Part shown: positions 14,712 to 20,697 of the stretch, piece after piece
Numbering within the stretch: position 1 is the stretch's first letter
Layout: every line of letters starts with the position of its first letter
Virus record (IMG/VR): IMGVR_UViG_3300037421_000015
Location: 1-39,518 of that record
Origin: a virus
Reading direction: 5' to 3' (one strand)
Length of the DNA stretch: 39,518 nt
The notes under the pieces: model-generated
Told to the model about the DNA's origin: nothing
What the model saw: the letters and a program-made list of their open reading frames with translations, nothing else
Databases searched by the model: none
Translations under genes and position numbers: made by a program

Positions 14712-14921
14712 TCAGATCAAGGTCGGCTGGTCGCAGCCCTCGATGTCGATGTCAGCCCAGCACGCCGGGCACAGGTCGCCGTCATCCCAGGCGGTCAGAC
14801 CAGGGAGGCCGCATATCTCGCAAGAGTGAGACTCAAGAGGCGGCAGGTCGACACCCTGGTCAAAGAGCGTCGGCTCCTGCCAGATGTCCCCGTGCTCATT
14901 CATTCGGAAAAGTTCGTTCAC
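14712..14921 (-). CDS. Zinc-ribbon-like acidic protein, 69 aa
   Basis: I chose the GTG at 14921 because it overlaps the preceding stop (GTGA) and has GGAGG six bases upstream. CEIC and CPAC pairs about 20 residues apart (SCEICGLPG... LCPACW) form a probable four-Cys zinc site. The rest is acidic. Small zinc-ribbon proteins like this are frequent in actinophage early regions and are thought to bind host proteins or nucleic acid. No specific role can be given. Confidence 0.6.
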   Translation of the reverse strand: MNELFRMNEHGDIWQEPTLFDQGVDLPPLESHSCEICGLPGLTAWDDGDLCPACWADIDIEGCDQPTLI

Positions 14922-15433
14922 CTGTTTTCCTCCCATACTCGGATCGTCTCTCCCGTCCATATCGGGACCTTCGATATGACCATGTCGGGCTCTGGTGTGT
15001 ACCCACGATGCCGGCGTTGGTGAAGCGCCGGGACCGTGCATCCCCATCTATCGGCCAGCTCCTGGGGACCGTAGAGCTCGCAGTCCGCCTCGAGCTGGGC
15101 GTCGGCGTCCATCCATTCGGACCAGGCTTGATCGTCCCAGCCCTGCCCCCGTGCGAGATTGCACGCCCGGGCCCACGCGCTCAATGCATCGTCCAGAGAT
15201 TCCGCGCCGATGACCTGGGCCATGTCGTCCAGGGCGATCCCCTGGCCGCTCGGTGCCATGAAACGGATCAGACGCCGACGCTGGGTCAGGTCCAGAGCGA
15301 ACCAGGGATCCCAGGTTGGCGACGGATCACGGCGCCCAGCCGTACCGTCAGCCGCCAATGGATAGGCAGGACGGGCCAGCCGATCGGCACCTAGGAGACG
15401 CTCGAGCTCGGATGAGTGGGCCAGCGTGGTCAC
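14918..15433 (-). CDS. Helix-turn-helix protein, excisionase/MerR-like C-terminal domain, 171 aa
   Basis: The C-terminal 50 residues read as a winged helix-turn-helix: GPQELADRWGCTVPALHQRR, then a wing with MVISKVPIWTGETIRVWEEN. This is the pattern of excisionase-like (AlpA/Xis) and MerR-type DNA-binding domains. The N-terminal 110 residues are helical with LTQRRRLIRFMAPSGQGIAL and an Asp/Trp-rich segment, and I do not recognise them. Because no integrase was found, a transcriptional regulator of the divergent control region is more likely than an excisionase. It is coupled at both ends in the leftward cluster. Confidence 0.6.
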   Translation of the reverse strand: MTTLAHSSELERLLGADRLARPAYPLAADGTAGRRDPSPTWDPWFALDLTQRRRLIRFMAPSGQGIALDDMAQVIGAESLDDALSAWARACNLARGQGWDDQAWSEWMDADAQLEADCELYGPQELADRWGCTVPALHQRRHRGYTPEPDMVISKVPIWTGETIRVWEENR

Positions 15434-15636
15434 GATGAGTAGATGATCCGTGCGTCAGTCGCGAGCAAGCCGGCCACGCGGTTGACTTCGTCGCCCATCG
15501 GGCGCCCCTGACCTGAACGGAGCTGGATGCCGGCCGGGTGACGCTCCCAGAGGCGGACGAGTCCGCTGTTGCAGTCGATCCGAACCAGGCCATTCGGCAG
15601 AAGTTCGGCGCTCTGGTAGCTCTGCTCGGTTCCCAT
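15430..15636 (-). CDS. Hypothetical protein, first gene of the leftward cluster, 68 aa
   Basis: The ATG at 15636 has no good ribosome binding site, and a possible promoter lies immediately upstream, so it may be leaderless. The sequence (LLPNGLVRIDCNSGLVRLWERH, then GDEVNRVAGLLATDARIIYS) looks like a small alpha/beta protein. Its stop overlaps the helix-turn-helix gene by four bases. The function is unknown. Confidence 0.5.
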   Translation of the reverse strand: MGTEQSYQSAELLPNGLVRIDCNSGLVRLWERHPAGIQLRSGQGRPMGDEVNRVAGLLATDARIIYSS

Positions 15637-15643
15637 GTCAGTA

Positions 15644-15671
15644 AGTCTGACCGGATGGACGCCCGATGCAA
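15644..15671 (-). promoter_or_regulatory. Possible leftward promoter for the minus-strand cluster
   Basis: On the minus strand TTGCAT (15671-15666) is followed by 16 bp and CAGACT (15649-15644). Seven bases later comes the ATG at 15636. The geometry is close to the leaderless promoters on the plus strand, but both hexamers are weak matches. Confidence 0.3.
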
Positions 15672-15977
15672 GAGCGAACGGCCAGAGTTGTCAGTGCGTC
15701 GTCCAGAAACCCGCCGGCACGGATCTGGACCCGCTCGAGGAATGGCCACGGCCGACGCCGGCGCCGACTCGGTCAGAGACTCTGACGCTCGGTGACCGGT
15801 CGCTGTAGGCCAGGGATGGGCAAGCAAGCTTCGACAGGCTCCCTCCCTCCCTCTGAATAATCCCAGGTGGGGGGGGGTGTCCGTGCCTGGTGTCATCGAC
15901 ACTGACACCACAACAGACGCACAACCTCTCGGCCTTCGGGGGGGGTTTGGCCCAGCCCCCGCAGCCAGAGTGGGGAA

Positions 15978-16063
15978 GAATCCACACGCACGCTGGCTCA
16001 TTTACAGCACGATTTTACCTGGTCAGAATATTTCAGCCGATTTTCTCGGAGTAAATATCCACA
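15978..16063. other. Candidate replication origin: DnaA-box-like sites around an AT-rich dyad
   Basis: ATATCCACA (16055-16063) matches the DnaA box TTATCCACA at eight of nine bases, and GAATCCACA (15978-15986) at seven. Between them is an AT-rich stretch, rare in this genome, with an interrupted dyad: ATATTT (16028-16033) pairs with AAATAT (16053-16058) and CCGA with TCGG inside it. The absence of a phage replication initiator would fit use of host DnaA. Two imperfect boxes are weak evidence alone. Confidence 0.35.
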
Positions 16064-16270
16064 AGGTTTTTAGACCCGCAGCGCCGAAGGTGCGAAGACG
16101 CTTTTACCGGGGTGCTCGGGACGCCGATGATTTATTCAGGGGGCGTCCGGGGAGATAAACGCTCCCATGCCTCCGCTTGAACATTTGCAAGCGTGCATCG
16201 ACTACCGCAGTTGCCGTCGCTCAAACGGCGCGAGAGGATTTTGGCGTCTCCGCCGTTCGTGTAGGTCAAT

Positions 16271-16340
16271 GGGCTAGGAGCCGATGGCCGAAGCTCGGGG
16301 AATGTCGATCTCCGAGGTGGGTTTGCTTCCTAGTCCTTTT
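16271..16340 (+). ncRNA. Foldable 66-nt element followed by four T's; possible small RNA or attenuator
   Basis: The outer stem GGGCTAG (16271-16277) pairs with CTAGTCC (16330-16336). Inside it, GAAGC (16290-16294) pairs with GCTTC (16325-16329), stacked by TCGGGGA (16295-16301) pairing with TCTCCGA (16309-16315) around a 7-nt loop. TTTT follows at 16337-16340. It has 19 base pairs with few wobbles. It looks like a tRNA at the ends but lacks anticodon and T arms. Expression is not shown. Confidence 0.35.
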
Positions 16341-16377
16341 CGGGTATCGTGTCAAGCGCCGAAGCGAAGTATGTCGA

Positions 16378-16423
16378 GCGACTAGGGGCCTCGGGGCCGG
16401 CAAGCACCCCGGGGCCTCGTCGC
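16378..16423. other. Very strong GC hairpin upstream of the rightward promoter
   Basis: GCGAC pairs with GTCGC. Inside, after a two-base bulge (TA), GGGGCCTCGGGG pairs with CCCCGGGGCCTC over 12 bp with two G-T wobbles and a 10-nt loop. It ends 12 bases before the -35 of the promoter for 16471. No T-run follows, so it may be a terminator insulating the promoter, an operator-like structure or part of the origin. Confidence 0.45.
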
Positions 16424-16435
16424 GTCTAGGGGTCC

Positions 16436-16464
16436 TTGCCGAGCGGGAGCGGGGGGCGTACCGT
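16436..16464 (+). promoter_or_regulatory. Leaderless promoter for the rightward accessory operon
   Basis: TTGCCG (16436-16441), 17 bp, TACCGT (16459-16464), six bases, then ATG 16471. The -10 fits TAnnnT and the -35 is identical to that at 3562. No ribosome binding site is present at a useful distance, so transcription probably starts at the ATG. Confidence 0.6.
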
Positions 16465-16470
16465 GGCCCG

Positions 16471-16671
16471 ATGGGCTACAACCCTTTCGGCAATGCCAAC
16501 AATGCTCTGACCCAGGCCCGCCAGGGAACCAAGATGAACACGGGCCGGGGCGACACGACGCTCTCCAAGCCGACCGGCGGGCTCTACGGGGTGAGCGACT
16601 ACGTCGCACCCAAGCGTGCCAGCGGCCGGGGCCGGCGCAAGATGCAGCGCGGCGGGCGCAAGAGCAGGTAG
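16471..16671 (+). CDS. Small very basic protein, 66 aa
   Basis: The ATG at 16471 lies where the promoter predicts the transcript start. The N-terminus is Asn/Gly-rich (GYNPFGNANNALTQARQG); the C-terminus is strongly basic (KRASGRGRRKMQRGGRKSR). Such tails bind nucleic acid or mark small head-associated phage proteins. It is the first rightward gene of the accessory block. The function is unknown. The upstream in-frame extension toward 16177 runs through the hairpin region and is unlikely to be translated. Confidence 0.6.
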   Translation: MGYNPFGNANNALTQARQGTKMNTGRGDTTLSKPTGGLYGVSDYVAPKRASGRGRRKMQRGGRKSR

Positions 16672-16681
16672 CGTTCGGCGC

Positions 16682-17197
16682 GTGACCCGGCGCCAAGAGC
16701 ATGAGGAGATCGAGATCCTCGAGAACCTCGAAGCCATCGCGGTCGGCCAGTCGATCCTGCTCGAGAGCATCAATGCGAACCTGGCCGCCCTTGTGGCACT
16801 CTTGACGCCACCTGTCGAACAAGCCGTCACAGCCAATCTCTATGTCAATCAAGGAGTTCCAATGCCTGACCTGACCCTCACCTTCGTAGACGCCACCGGC
16901 ACCGCGGCCGCACCGCCCAAGGGGGACGGCACCGGGCTCAACGTCGCCTTCTCGTCTGACGGCACCACGACCGTTGGCGCGGGCGTTGCCTCCGGTGACA
17001 CCGTTGTCGCACCGCTGACTGTTGTCGATGACTCCTCGGTGTCGAACCTGACGGCCGTCGTGTCGAACGTTTCGGGCGCTGTGCTCTTGGACGACGATGG
17101 TGTGACACCGTTCGTCCAGCCGCCTGCCTTCGCCTTCACCGCTCCCGCGCCACCGCCGCCCGCTCAGGCGACCACGGCGACCCTGTCTGTCGCCTAA
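16682..17197 (+). CDS. Coiled coil plus Ig-like beta domain, 171 aa, with internal start
   Basis: From GTG 16682, residues 1-45 are helical with a heptad pattern (EEIEILENLEAIAVGQSILL). From about residue 61 the protein becomes a beta-rich, Asp/Thr/Val domain (DLTLTFVDATGTAAAPP, GLNVAFSSDGTTTVGAG) like phage Ig-like or surface domains, with a Pro-rich end. AAGGAG at 16851-16856 stands five bases before an in-frame ATG at 16862, so the beta domain alone (112 aa) may also be made or may be the true gene. The GTG start has only a weak site. A virion surface role is inferred. Confidence 0.55.
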   Translation: MTRRQEHEEIEILENLEAIAVGQSILLESINANLAALVALLTPPVEQAVTANLYVNQGVPMPDLTLTFVDATGTAAAPPKGDGTGLNVAFSSDGTTTVGAGVASGDTVVAPLTVVDDSSVSNLTAVVSNVSGAVLLDDDGVTPFVQPPAFAFTAPAPPPPAQATTATLSVA

Positions 17198-17320
17198 GTG
17201 AAACGCCGTAAGCATCGGGCCGTTTATCAGGAGCCGGTGCAGCAGGTGTTCGGTATGGCCGTGGGATACGAGGTCACTGGGCCAATCGTTATCACCACCG
17301 GACAGAAACTGTACGAGTGA
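17198..17320 (+). CDS. Hypothetical microprotein, 40 aa
   Basis: The GTG directly follows the preceding TAA. It begins with a basic head (VKRRKHRAVYQEP) and then a mixed segment ending TTGQKLYE. The TGA overlaps the next GTG by four bases. Coupling on both sides supports translation. I do not recognise the product. Confidence 0.45.
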   Translation: MKRRKHRAVYQEPVQQVFGMAVGYEVTGPIVITTGQKLYE

Positions 17321-17682
17321 GCAACGGGTATTTCAGCCTTCAGGGTTACCAGGTCGGCACCGCGACGGCGTCTCGGACCAACCTCGGCCCGTTCACCATC
17401 CCCTTCGGCGGCGTCACCTTCGAGGTCGAGTACGCACTGACGGCCGGGACCACGACCGTCTCGATGAACTCGTTTAGCAACGGGGTGATCGTGGTCCCAC
17501 CGATCGGCTCGCCGCCGGTCGGTGTGACGCTCAAGTGGAAAACGGTCCTCACGGACTCGGGTGACTTCATCTCGACCCAGCAGCCGTCGATGATGCAGTG
17601 GGACACCGTGAACTCGCACGTCCCGGCCAACCTCTATCTCGTCGCGTCGGGGAACATCACCGTCACCGTGATGTATTTGTGA
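17317..17682 (+). CDS. Beta-rich hypothetical (virion-like) protein, 121 aa
   Basis: The GTG overlaps the previous stop (GTGA). The protein is nearly all strand-forming, with aromatic, Thr and Val alternation (GGVTFEVEYALTAGTTTVSM, VTLKWKTVLTDSGD, LYLVASGNITVTVMYL). It resembles small jelly-roll or beta-sandwich phage surface proteins. The neighbours are an Ig-like protein and, further on, a GH16 enzyme, so a surface complex is possible. No family was identified. Confidence 0.55.
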   Translation: MSNGYFSLQGYQVGTATASRTNLGPFTIPFGGVTFEVEYALTAGTTTVSMNSFSNGVIVVPPIGSPPVGVTLKWKTVLTDSGDFISTQQPSMMQWDTVNSHVPANLYLVASGNITVTVMYL

Positions 17683-17738
17683 CTCCGTGGTGAAAGATTC
17701 CCTTGCAGGTCACGGTGGGCGTCGTCAGACTGAGTCGC

Positions 17739-17936
17739 ATGGAACAGATCAGGGTGAACTTCGATCAGAACCCGAACGACACTCGCCAGTACAAAACCCA
17801 CGCCCAGTGGTGTCGCTTTCTAGCTTCGCGTGGATCACTGTCTCCGCTTCACCGGAACTGTTGTCACGCCTCTCGTTGCACGAACTCTGAGCACAGACTC
17901 CTCGCCCTGCGCCTAGAGGCGGGCATCCGTGTCTGA
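17739..17936 (+). CDS. Hypothetical Cys/His-rich protein, 65 aa
   Basis: I chose ATG 17739 within a longer open frame. The sequence contains WCRFL and then HRNCCHASRC, which could be a metal site, and a basic, Leu-rich end. It overlaps the next GTG by eight bases. The start is not supported by a strong binding site, and codon use is less typical than in neighbours, so confidence is low. The frame at 17687-17890 is an alternative. Confidence 0.35.
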   Translation: MEQIRVNFDQNPNDTRQYKTHAQWCRFLASRGSLSPLHRNCCHASRCTNSEHRLLALRLEAGIRV

Positions 17937-18267
17937 GCCGTGGCGACTGTTGCGTGATGCCAACGAGGTGCGGGTGGGCGCCCTCGAGGAGAAGGCGGGT
18001 GGCCAGGCAAGCCTGGAAAACGCGTTCGACGCGTTGCGGATCCTGACCTTTATCGAGCGCATCGCGGTGACCGTGCAGTGCTACGACGAGGCGGCCCAGG
18101 ACTTCGAGGAGCGACGGTCCGAGATGTTGACCGACATGGAGCAGCGGTACGCCGAGATGGTCGCGGCGCGTGACCTGGCCCAGCGCGAGGCGCAGTGGAA
18201 CAAGGTGGTCGGGCCGAACCGCCAGCAGCGCCGCCACCCGGGGCCGCAGGGGATCGTGCGACCGTGA
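17929..18267 (+). CDS. Helical hypothetical protein, 112 aa
   Basis: The GTG start overlaps the previous frame. The protein is charged and mainly helical. It has a coiled-coil-like segment at residues about 60-93 (EERRSEMLTDMEQRYAEMVA) and a basic tail (NRQQRRHPGPQG). It overlaps the next gene by four bases (GTGA). Similar proteins are common in phage accessory blocks and are not characterised. No function can be assigned. Confidence 0.55.
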   Translation: MSEPWRLLRDANEVRVGALEEKAGGQASLENAFDALRILTFIERIAVTVQCYDEAAQDFEERRSEMLTDMEQRYAEMVAARDLAQREAQWNKVVGPNRQQRRHPGPQGIVRP

Positions 18268-18572
18268 CGCGGTTTGAGAGCGAGAACGAACGTCGAGTGC
18301 GTCAGCTTGTGGAGAAGGGGATTCTCAACAAGGTCGATCTACGAGCGCTTGGGATTGCCACCGAGAAGGAGGAGCCATTCGTTGCCTACTTCGTGGTTGA
18401 TGATCGACCTCAGCATGTGTGCGACTGGCGGTTCTATGGTCGTCGGCCCGATGGATTGGCCGACGTTGTGTGTGTGGCGTTGGGGCACGATGTCAACACG
18501 CGGATGCGTGTCGCTCCGAAGATCGTGGACAACGATCATCTGCCCAAGTACGAGGGACAGTACGACGTATGA
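18264..18572 (+). CDS. Hypothetical protein, 102 aa
   Basis: The GTG overlaps the previous stop. A helical N-terminus (ENERRVRQLVEKGILNKVDL) is followed by an alpha/beta part with aromatic residues (FVAYFVVDDRPQHVCDWRFY, ADVVCVALGHDVNTRMRVAP). Codon use is less GC-biased at third positions than in neighbours. The stop overlaps the next ATG by four bases. I do not recognise a family. Confidence 0.5.
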   Translation: MTRFESENERRVRQLVEKGILNKVDLRALGIATEKEEPFVAYFVVDDRPQHVCDWRFYGRRPDGLADVVCVALGHDVNTRMRVAPKIVDNDHLPKYEGQYDV

Positions 18573-18655
18573 GACTCGGACGATGCGGCTATCTCTTTGG
18601 TGTGTTCGTCGGCGGTTGCATCGGTCACGTTCTCTACCAAGCGTGGCACCCGTGA
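18569..18655 (+). CDS. Membrane microprotein, 28 aa
   Basis: The ATG overlaps the previous stop (ATGA). Almost the whole peptide is one Gly-rich hydrophobic helix (CGYLFGVFVGGCIGHVLYQA) after a basic head (MRLGR). The stop overlaps the next GTG by four bases. Translational coupling on both sides is the main evidence. The function is unknown. Confidence 0.45.
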   Translation: MRLGRCGYLFGVFVGGCIGHVLYQAWHP

Positions 18656-18885
18656 GAAACTTCGGCCTGCTCTACTGGGAACGCGAGTCCCAAGAGCACG
18701 AGGCTTTGATCCGTGCGGCCAACGACAAGGTGCTCGCCGCCAAGGCGCTCCTAGAGGTCCGCGTGATCGCGGCCCGCAAGGCGGGGGTGAACTGGACCAC
18801 GATCGCCCGGGCCTGTCGTATCAGGCCCCACAGCGCGACCGAGAAGTTCAAGAAGCTGCCCGAACTGGAGGACCAACTGCAATGA
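18652..18885 (+). CDS. Helix-turn-helix-like small protein, 77 aa
   Basis: The GTG overlaps the previous stop. Residues about 20-75 form helices with a central KAGVNWTTIARACRIRPHSA, which reads as a helix-turn-helix (helix, turn, recognition helix) like those of small phage DNA-binding proteins. A final helix FKKLPELEDQL follows. It is directly coupled to the GH16 gene (ATGA overlap). It could regulate the accessory block. The assignment is from pattern alone. Confidence 0.45.
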   Translation: MRNFGLLYWERESQEHEALIRAANDKVLAAKALLEVRVIAARKAGVNWTTIARACRIRPHSATEKFKKLPELEDQLQ

Positions 18886-19808
18886 CGACCATCGCGCAGG
18901 TGCAAGCCGACCTCGCCAAGGCCCAGGCCGATCTGACCGTGCTCAGTGCCGATGTCAACGCGGCGTCGGCCCAGGCGCAGAAACTGGTGACCGACCTCAA
19001 CACCATCGCGACCGACCTGGCGTTGCTGGTCCCGACTCCACCGACCCCACCGAGCGGAGGGATGACCGCGCCACCCGGGTTCACTCATCTGGTGCTGGAC
19101 GACACCTTCGCCAACCTCAACAACTGGAACACCTTCTACGGCCCGGGCGTGCGCTGGGACAACCACGGTGCGTTGCCCGCGCCGTACTCGGGCGGCAACA
19201 TGCCGGGCGCCAACGACGCCGCGCTCTACAGCCCCGCGTTCATCGTCGTCGGCGGCCCTGGGGGCGGCGTCACCTTGAAGGCGACTCCGGGCGGTGGACC
19301 ATTCGCGTCCCAGGGCTACACCTGGCAGAGCGGGTGTCTGACGTCCAAGGCCCCGATGCCGGGCGGCGAGTGGTATGTCCAGATCAAGGCCAAGCGGCCC
19401 GACACCAGTGCGGGGATGTGGCCCGCCGACTGGTTCCTACCGGCGAACGACGCGCAGGAGCTCGACGGCTACGAGGGCGGGTTCACCCCGGGCAACGCCA
19501 ACCAACAGGGGCACTCCACCGTGTTCGCCGCGACGGGGACGTCGGGGAACATCTGGCAGACGGGAGTGGACTTGTCTGCGGCCTTCCACGTCTACGGCTA
19601 CCACTTCAAGTCCGGACCAGCGGGAGGGTTCACCATTTACTTCGACGGGCGAACGATGTGGCAGTACCTCGGCAATCTGACCCAACAGGCGTACTACCTG
19701 TTCCTCCAGCTCCAGGTGGCCGCGCCACAGACGTCGAGCTGGCACACGACGGGTGGGACGACGCCGCAGTCGAGTGAGTACGCGGAGGTCCAGATATGGA
19801 CGCCATGA
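18882..19808 (+). CDS. GH16-family glycoside hydrolase with N-terminal coiled coil, 308 aa
   Basis: Residues 1-50 are a heptad-rich coiled coil (QADLAKAQADLTVLSADV), followed by a Pro/Thr linker. The remaining 245 residues read as a GH16 beta-jelly-roll: DDTFANLNNWNTFYG, then EWYVQIKAKRPDTSAGMWPA, the active-site ELDGYE (Glu193, Asp195, Glu198), and FHVYGYHFKSGP followed by IYFDG. GH16 enzymes cut beta-1,3/1,4-glucans, galactans and related polymers by a retaining mechanism with these acids. The coiled coil suggests an oligomer, perhaps virion-bound, or an anchored depolymerase. No signal peptide is present. It lies far from the fibre genes, among small unknown genes. Confidence 0.75.
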   Translation: MTTIAQVQADLAKAQADLTVLSADVNAASAQAQKLVTDLNTIATDLALLVPTPPTPPSGGMTAPPGFTHLVLDDTFANLNNWNTFYGPGVRWDNHGALPAPYSGGNMPGANDAALYSPAFIVVGGPGGGVTLKATPGGGPFASQGYTWQSGCLTSKAPMPGGEWYVQIKAKRPDTSAGMWPADWFLPANDAQELDGYEGGFTPGNANQQGHSTVFAATGTSGNIWQTGVDLSAAFHVYGYHFKSGPAGGFTIYFDGRTMWQYLGNLTQQAYYLFLQLQVAAPQTSSWHTTGGTTPQSSEYAEVQIWTP

Positions 19809-19942
19809 GGCCCCGCTATCGCTGGTATCACTTGGTCCGGGCCTTCTTCGACGCATGGCGCGACCAGTGCCGTTGTGGCACCCCGTTCGATCTCCATTGT
19901 CCCGTCCATCCTGGTGGCTCTCTGGTGGAGGAAGTGACGTGA
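19805..19942 (+). CDS. Small putative zinc-binding protein, 45 aa
   Basis: The ATG overlaps the GH16 stop (ATGA). After a basic aromatic head (MRPRYRWYHLVRAFFDAW) there is CRCGTPFDLHCPVH, with three Cys and two His spaced for one metal site. The stop overlaps the next GTG by four bases. The combination of coupling and a Cys/His cluster supports a real gene. The function is unknown. Confidence 0.55.
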   Translation: MRPRYRWYHLVRAFFDAWRDQCRCGTPFDLHCPVHPGGSLVEEVT

Positions 19943-20232
19943 GCCCAGGGTTCGACATAGACAAGGGGGCCGTTCGGGTCATTTCTTTGGCGAACGATAA
20001 CGCCGAACTACGGGCCAGGGTGGCACAGCTAGAGGCCCACGGTAAGGCTGCTGATGCGATGGTGGACGATCTGACTAACGACGCTGGACGATTGGTCGCC
20101 AGGGTGGCACAGCTAGAGGGGGCCGCACGGGCAGCGAGAGAAATGCTGGATACCTGGACCGACCACGACAACATGCCGCATTGGACTGATCTTGAAGCCG
20201 CCCTCGCCACCCCTAAGACGGAGGAACCGTGA
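19939..20232 (+). CDS. Coiled-coil protein with internal repeat, 97 aa
   Basis: The GTG overlaps the previous stop. The protein is a coiled coil in which RARVAQLEAHGKAADAMVDD is repeated as VARVAQLEGAARAAREML about 31 residues later; the DNA is also partly repeated (agggtggcacagctagag at both places). It ends with an acidic segment. The stop overlaps the next GTG. It may be an oligomerisation or scaffold partner. No family is recognised. Confidence 0.6.
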   Translation: MSPGFDIDKGAVRVISLANDNAELRARVAQLEAHGKAADAMVDDLTNDAGRLVARVAQLEGAARAAREMLDTWTDHDNMPHWTDLEAALATPKTEEP

Positions 20233-20471
20233 GCGACGAGCACATCGTCTCGGCCATGACTGAGAAATGGGCGGACAACACGCGCTATCGCGGCCGATGC
20301 TCTTGTGGCACACAAACCCATGTCACCTATACCAAGGCCGCGATGGCCAAGGCCGCGTTGCGGCGCACGCATTTGATGGCACTAGAGAGCCACCAGCGCC
20401 AAGCGAATCGTGAGCAATGGGGTCAACAGATCAAAGAGACAACACACACAAAGAGAGAAGGAGACAGATGA
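20229..20471 (+). CDS. Hypothetical protein with CxC...H motif, 80 aa
   Basis: The GTG overlaps the previous stop. It contains RGRCSCGTQTHVTYTKAAMA with one CxC and two or three His, possibly a small metal-binding finger (CxC-x5-H-x17-H). A basic helical end rich in Gln/Lys/Thr follows. The 3' end is less GC-rich than the surroundings. It overlaps the next ATG by four bases. No function is assigned. Confidence 0.5.
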   Translation: MSDEHIVSAMTEKWADNTRYRGRCSCGTQTHVTYTKAAMAKAALRRTHLMALESHQRQANREQWGQQIKETTHTKREGDR

Positions 20472-20572
20472 GAACCCTATTGAGAAAGAGGCAAGTGCAG
20501 TTGTTCGGTGGCCTGCTCGGCCTGGCGCTCATATCGAGCACCTGCACGCTGCCCGTCCCGCATTCAATCTGA
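20468..20572 (+). CDS. Short peptide with signal-like helix and single Cys pair, 34 aa
   Basis: The ATG overlaps the previous stop (ATGA) and is preceded by a purine-rich stretch. The sequence has a basic head (MRTLLRKRQ), a hydrophobic helix (LFGGLLGLALISS) and then TCTLPVP. It looks like a secretion signal with a possible but non-standard lipobox (SSTC). It could be a tiny membrane or lipoprotein such as an Rz1-type product. Evidence is limited to coupling and composition. Confidence 0.4.
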   Translation: MRTLLRKRQVQLFGGLLGLALISSTCTLPVPHSI

Positions 20573-20583
20573 AAGGAGACACT

Positions 20584-20697
20584 GTGATAAATCCATCCGA
20601 CTTCTACAAATGGGCGGCGGCCTGGTTCGCTCGAGTGGTCGAGCGGTTCCGCCCAGCCGCTGATGCTCCGGTTGTAGCGCAAACGAAAGGAACATGA
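20584..20697 (+). CDS. Hypothetical microprotein, 37 aa
   Basis: AAAGGAG lies about six bases before GTG 20584, a clear ribosome binding site that decides the start. The peptide is an amphipathic, Trp/Phe-rich helix (YKWAAAWFARVVERFRPA), which would sit at a membrane surface. The stop overlaps the next ATG by four bases. The function is unknown. Confidence 0.5.
   Translation: MINPSDFYKWAAAWFARVVERFRPAADAPVVAQTKGT

Larger units (their letters stand above)
15637..16470. other. Long divergent intergenic region; probable control region and candidate origin
   Basis: No convincing gene is seen on either strand in these 834 bases; open frames here have poor codon character and no start signals. 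The left part (15640-15880) is unremarkable. 15868-15960 holds two G-runs of eight or more. 15978-16070 is AT-rich with two DnaA-box-like sequences and a dyad. 16271-16340 folds into a compact RNA followed by T's. 16378-16423 is a strong hairpin. 16436-16464 is a promoter. It separates the only leftward cluster from the rightward genes. Confidence 0.65.

Noticed and set aside
14918-15433. A true phage excisionase paired with an integrase
   Set aside because: The domain pattern fits, but no tyrosine or serine recombinase was found anywhere in the genome, so I call it only a DNA-binding regulator.
15538-15795. Plus-strand open frame of 85 codons over the start of the leftward cluster
   Set aside because: It lies antisense to the first cluster gene, has no start signals and no recognisable protein character.
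15868-15945. G-quadruplex signal from long G-runs
   Set aside because: Two runs of eight or nine G's are far apart and may be length-variable sequencing homopolymers; there are not enough runs in a short span.
15691-15987. Minus-strand open frame of 98 codons in the control region
   Set aside because: It starts in the AT-rich area without a ribosome binding site, has low-quality codons and Cys/Pro/Ser-rich noise, and crosses homopolymer G-runs.
16271-16336. A tRNA gene, suggested by a 7-bp acceptor-like stem
   Set aside because: At 66 bases it is too short, and it has no anticodon arm with a 7-nt loop in the right place and no T-loop like TTCGANT; the inner stems form a single rod instead.
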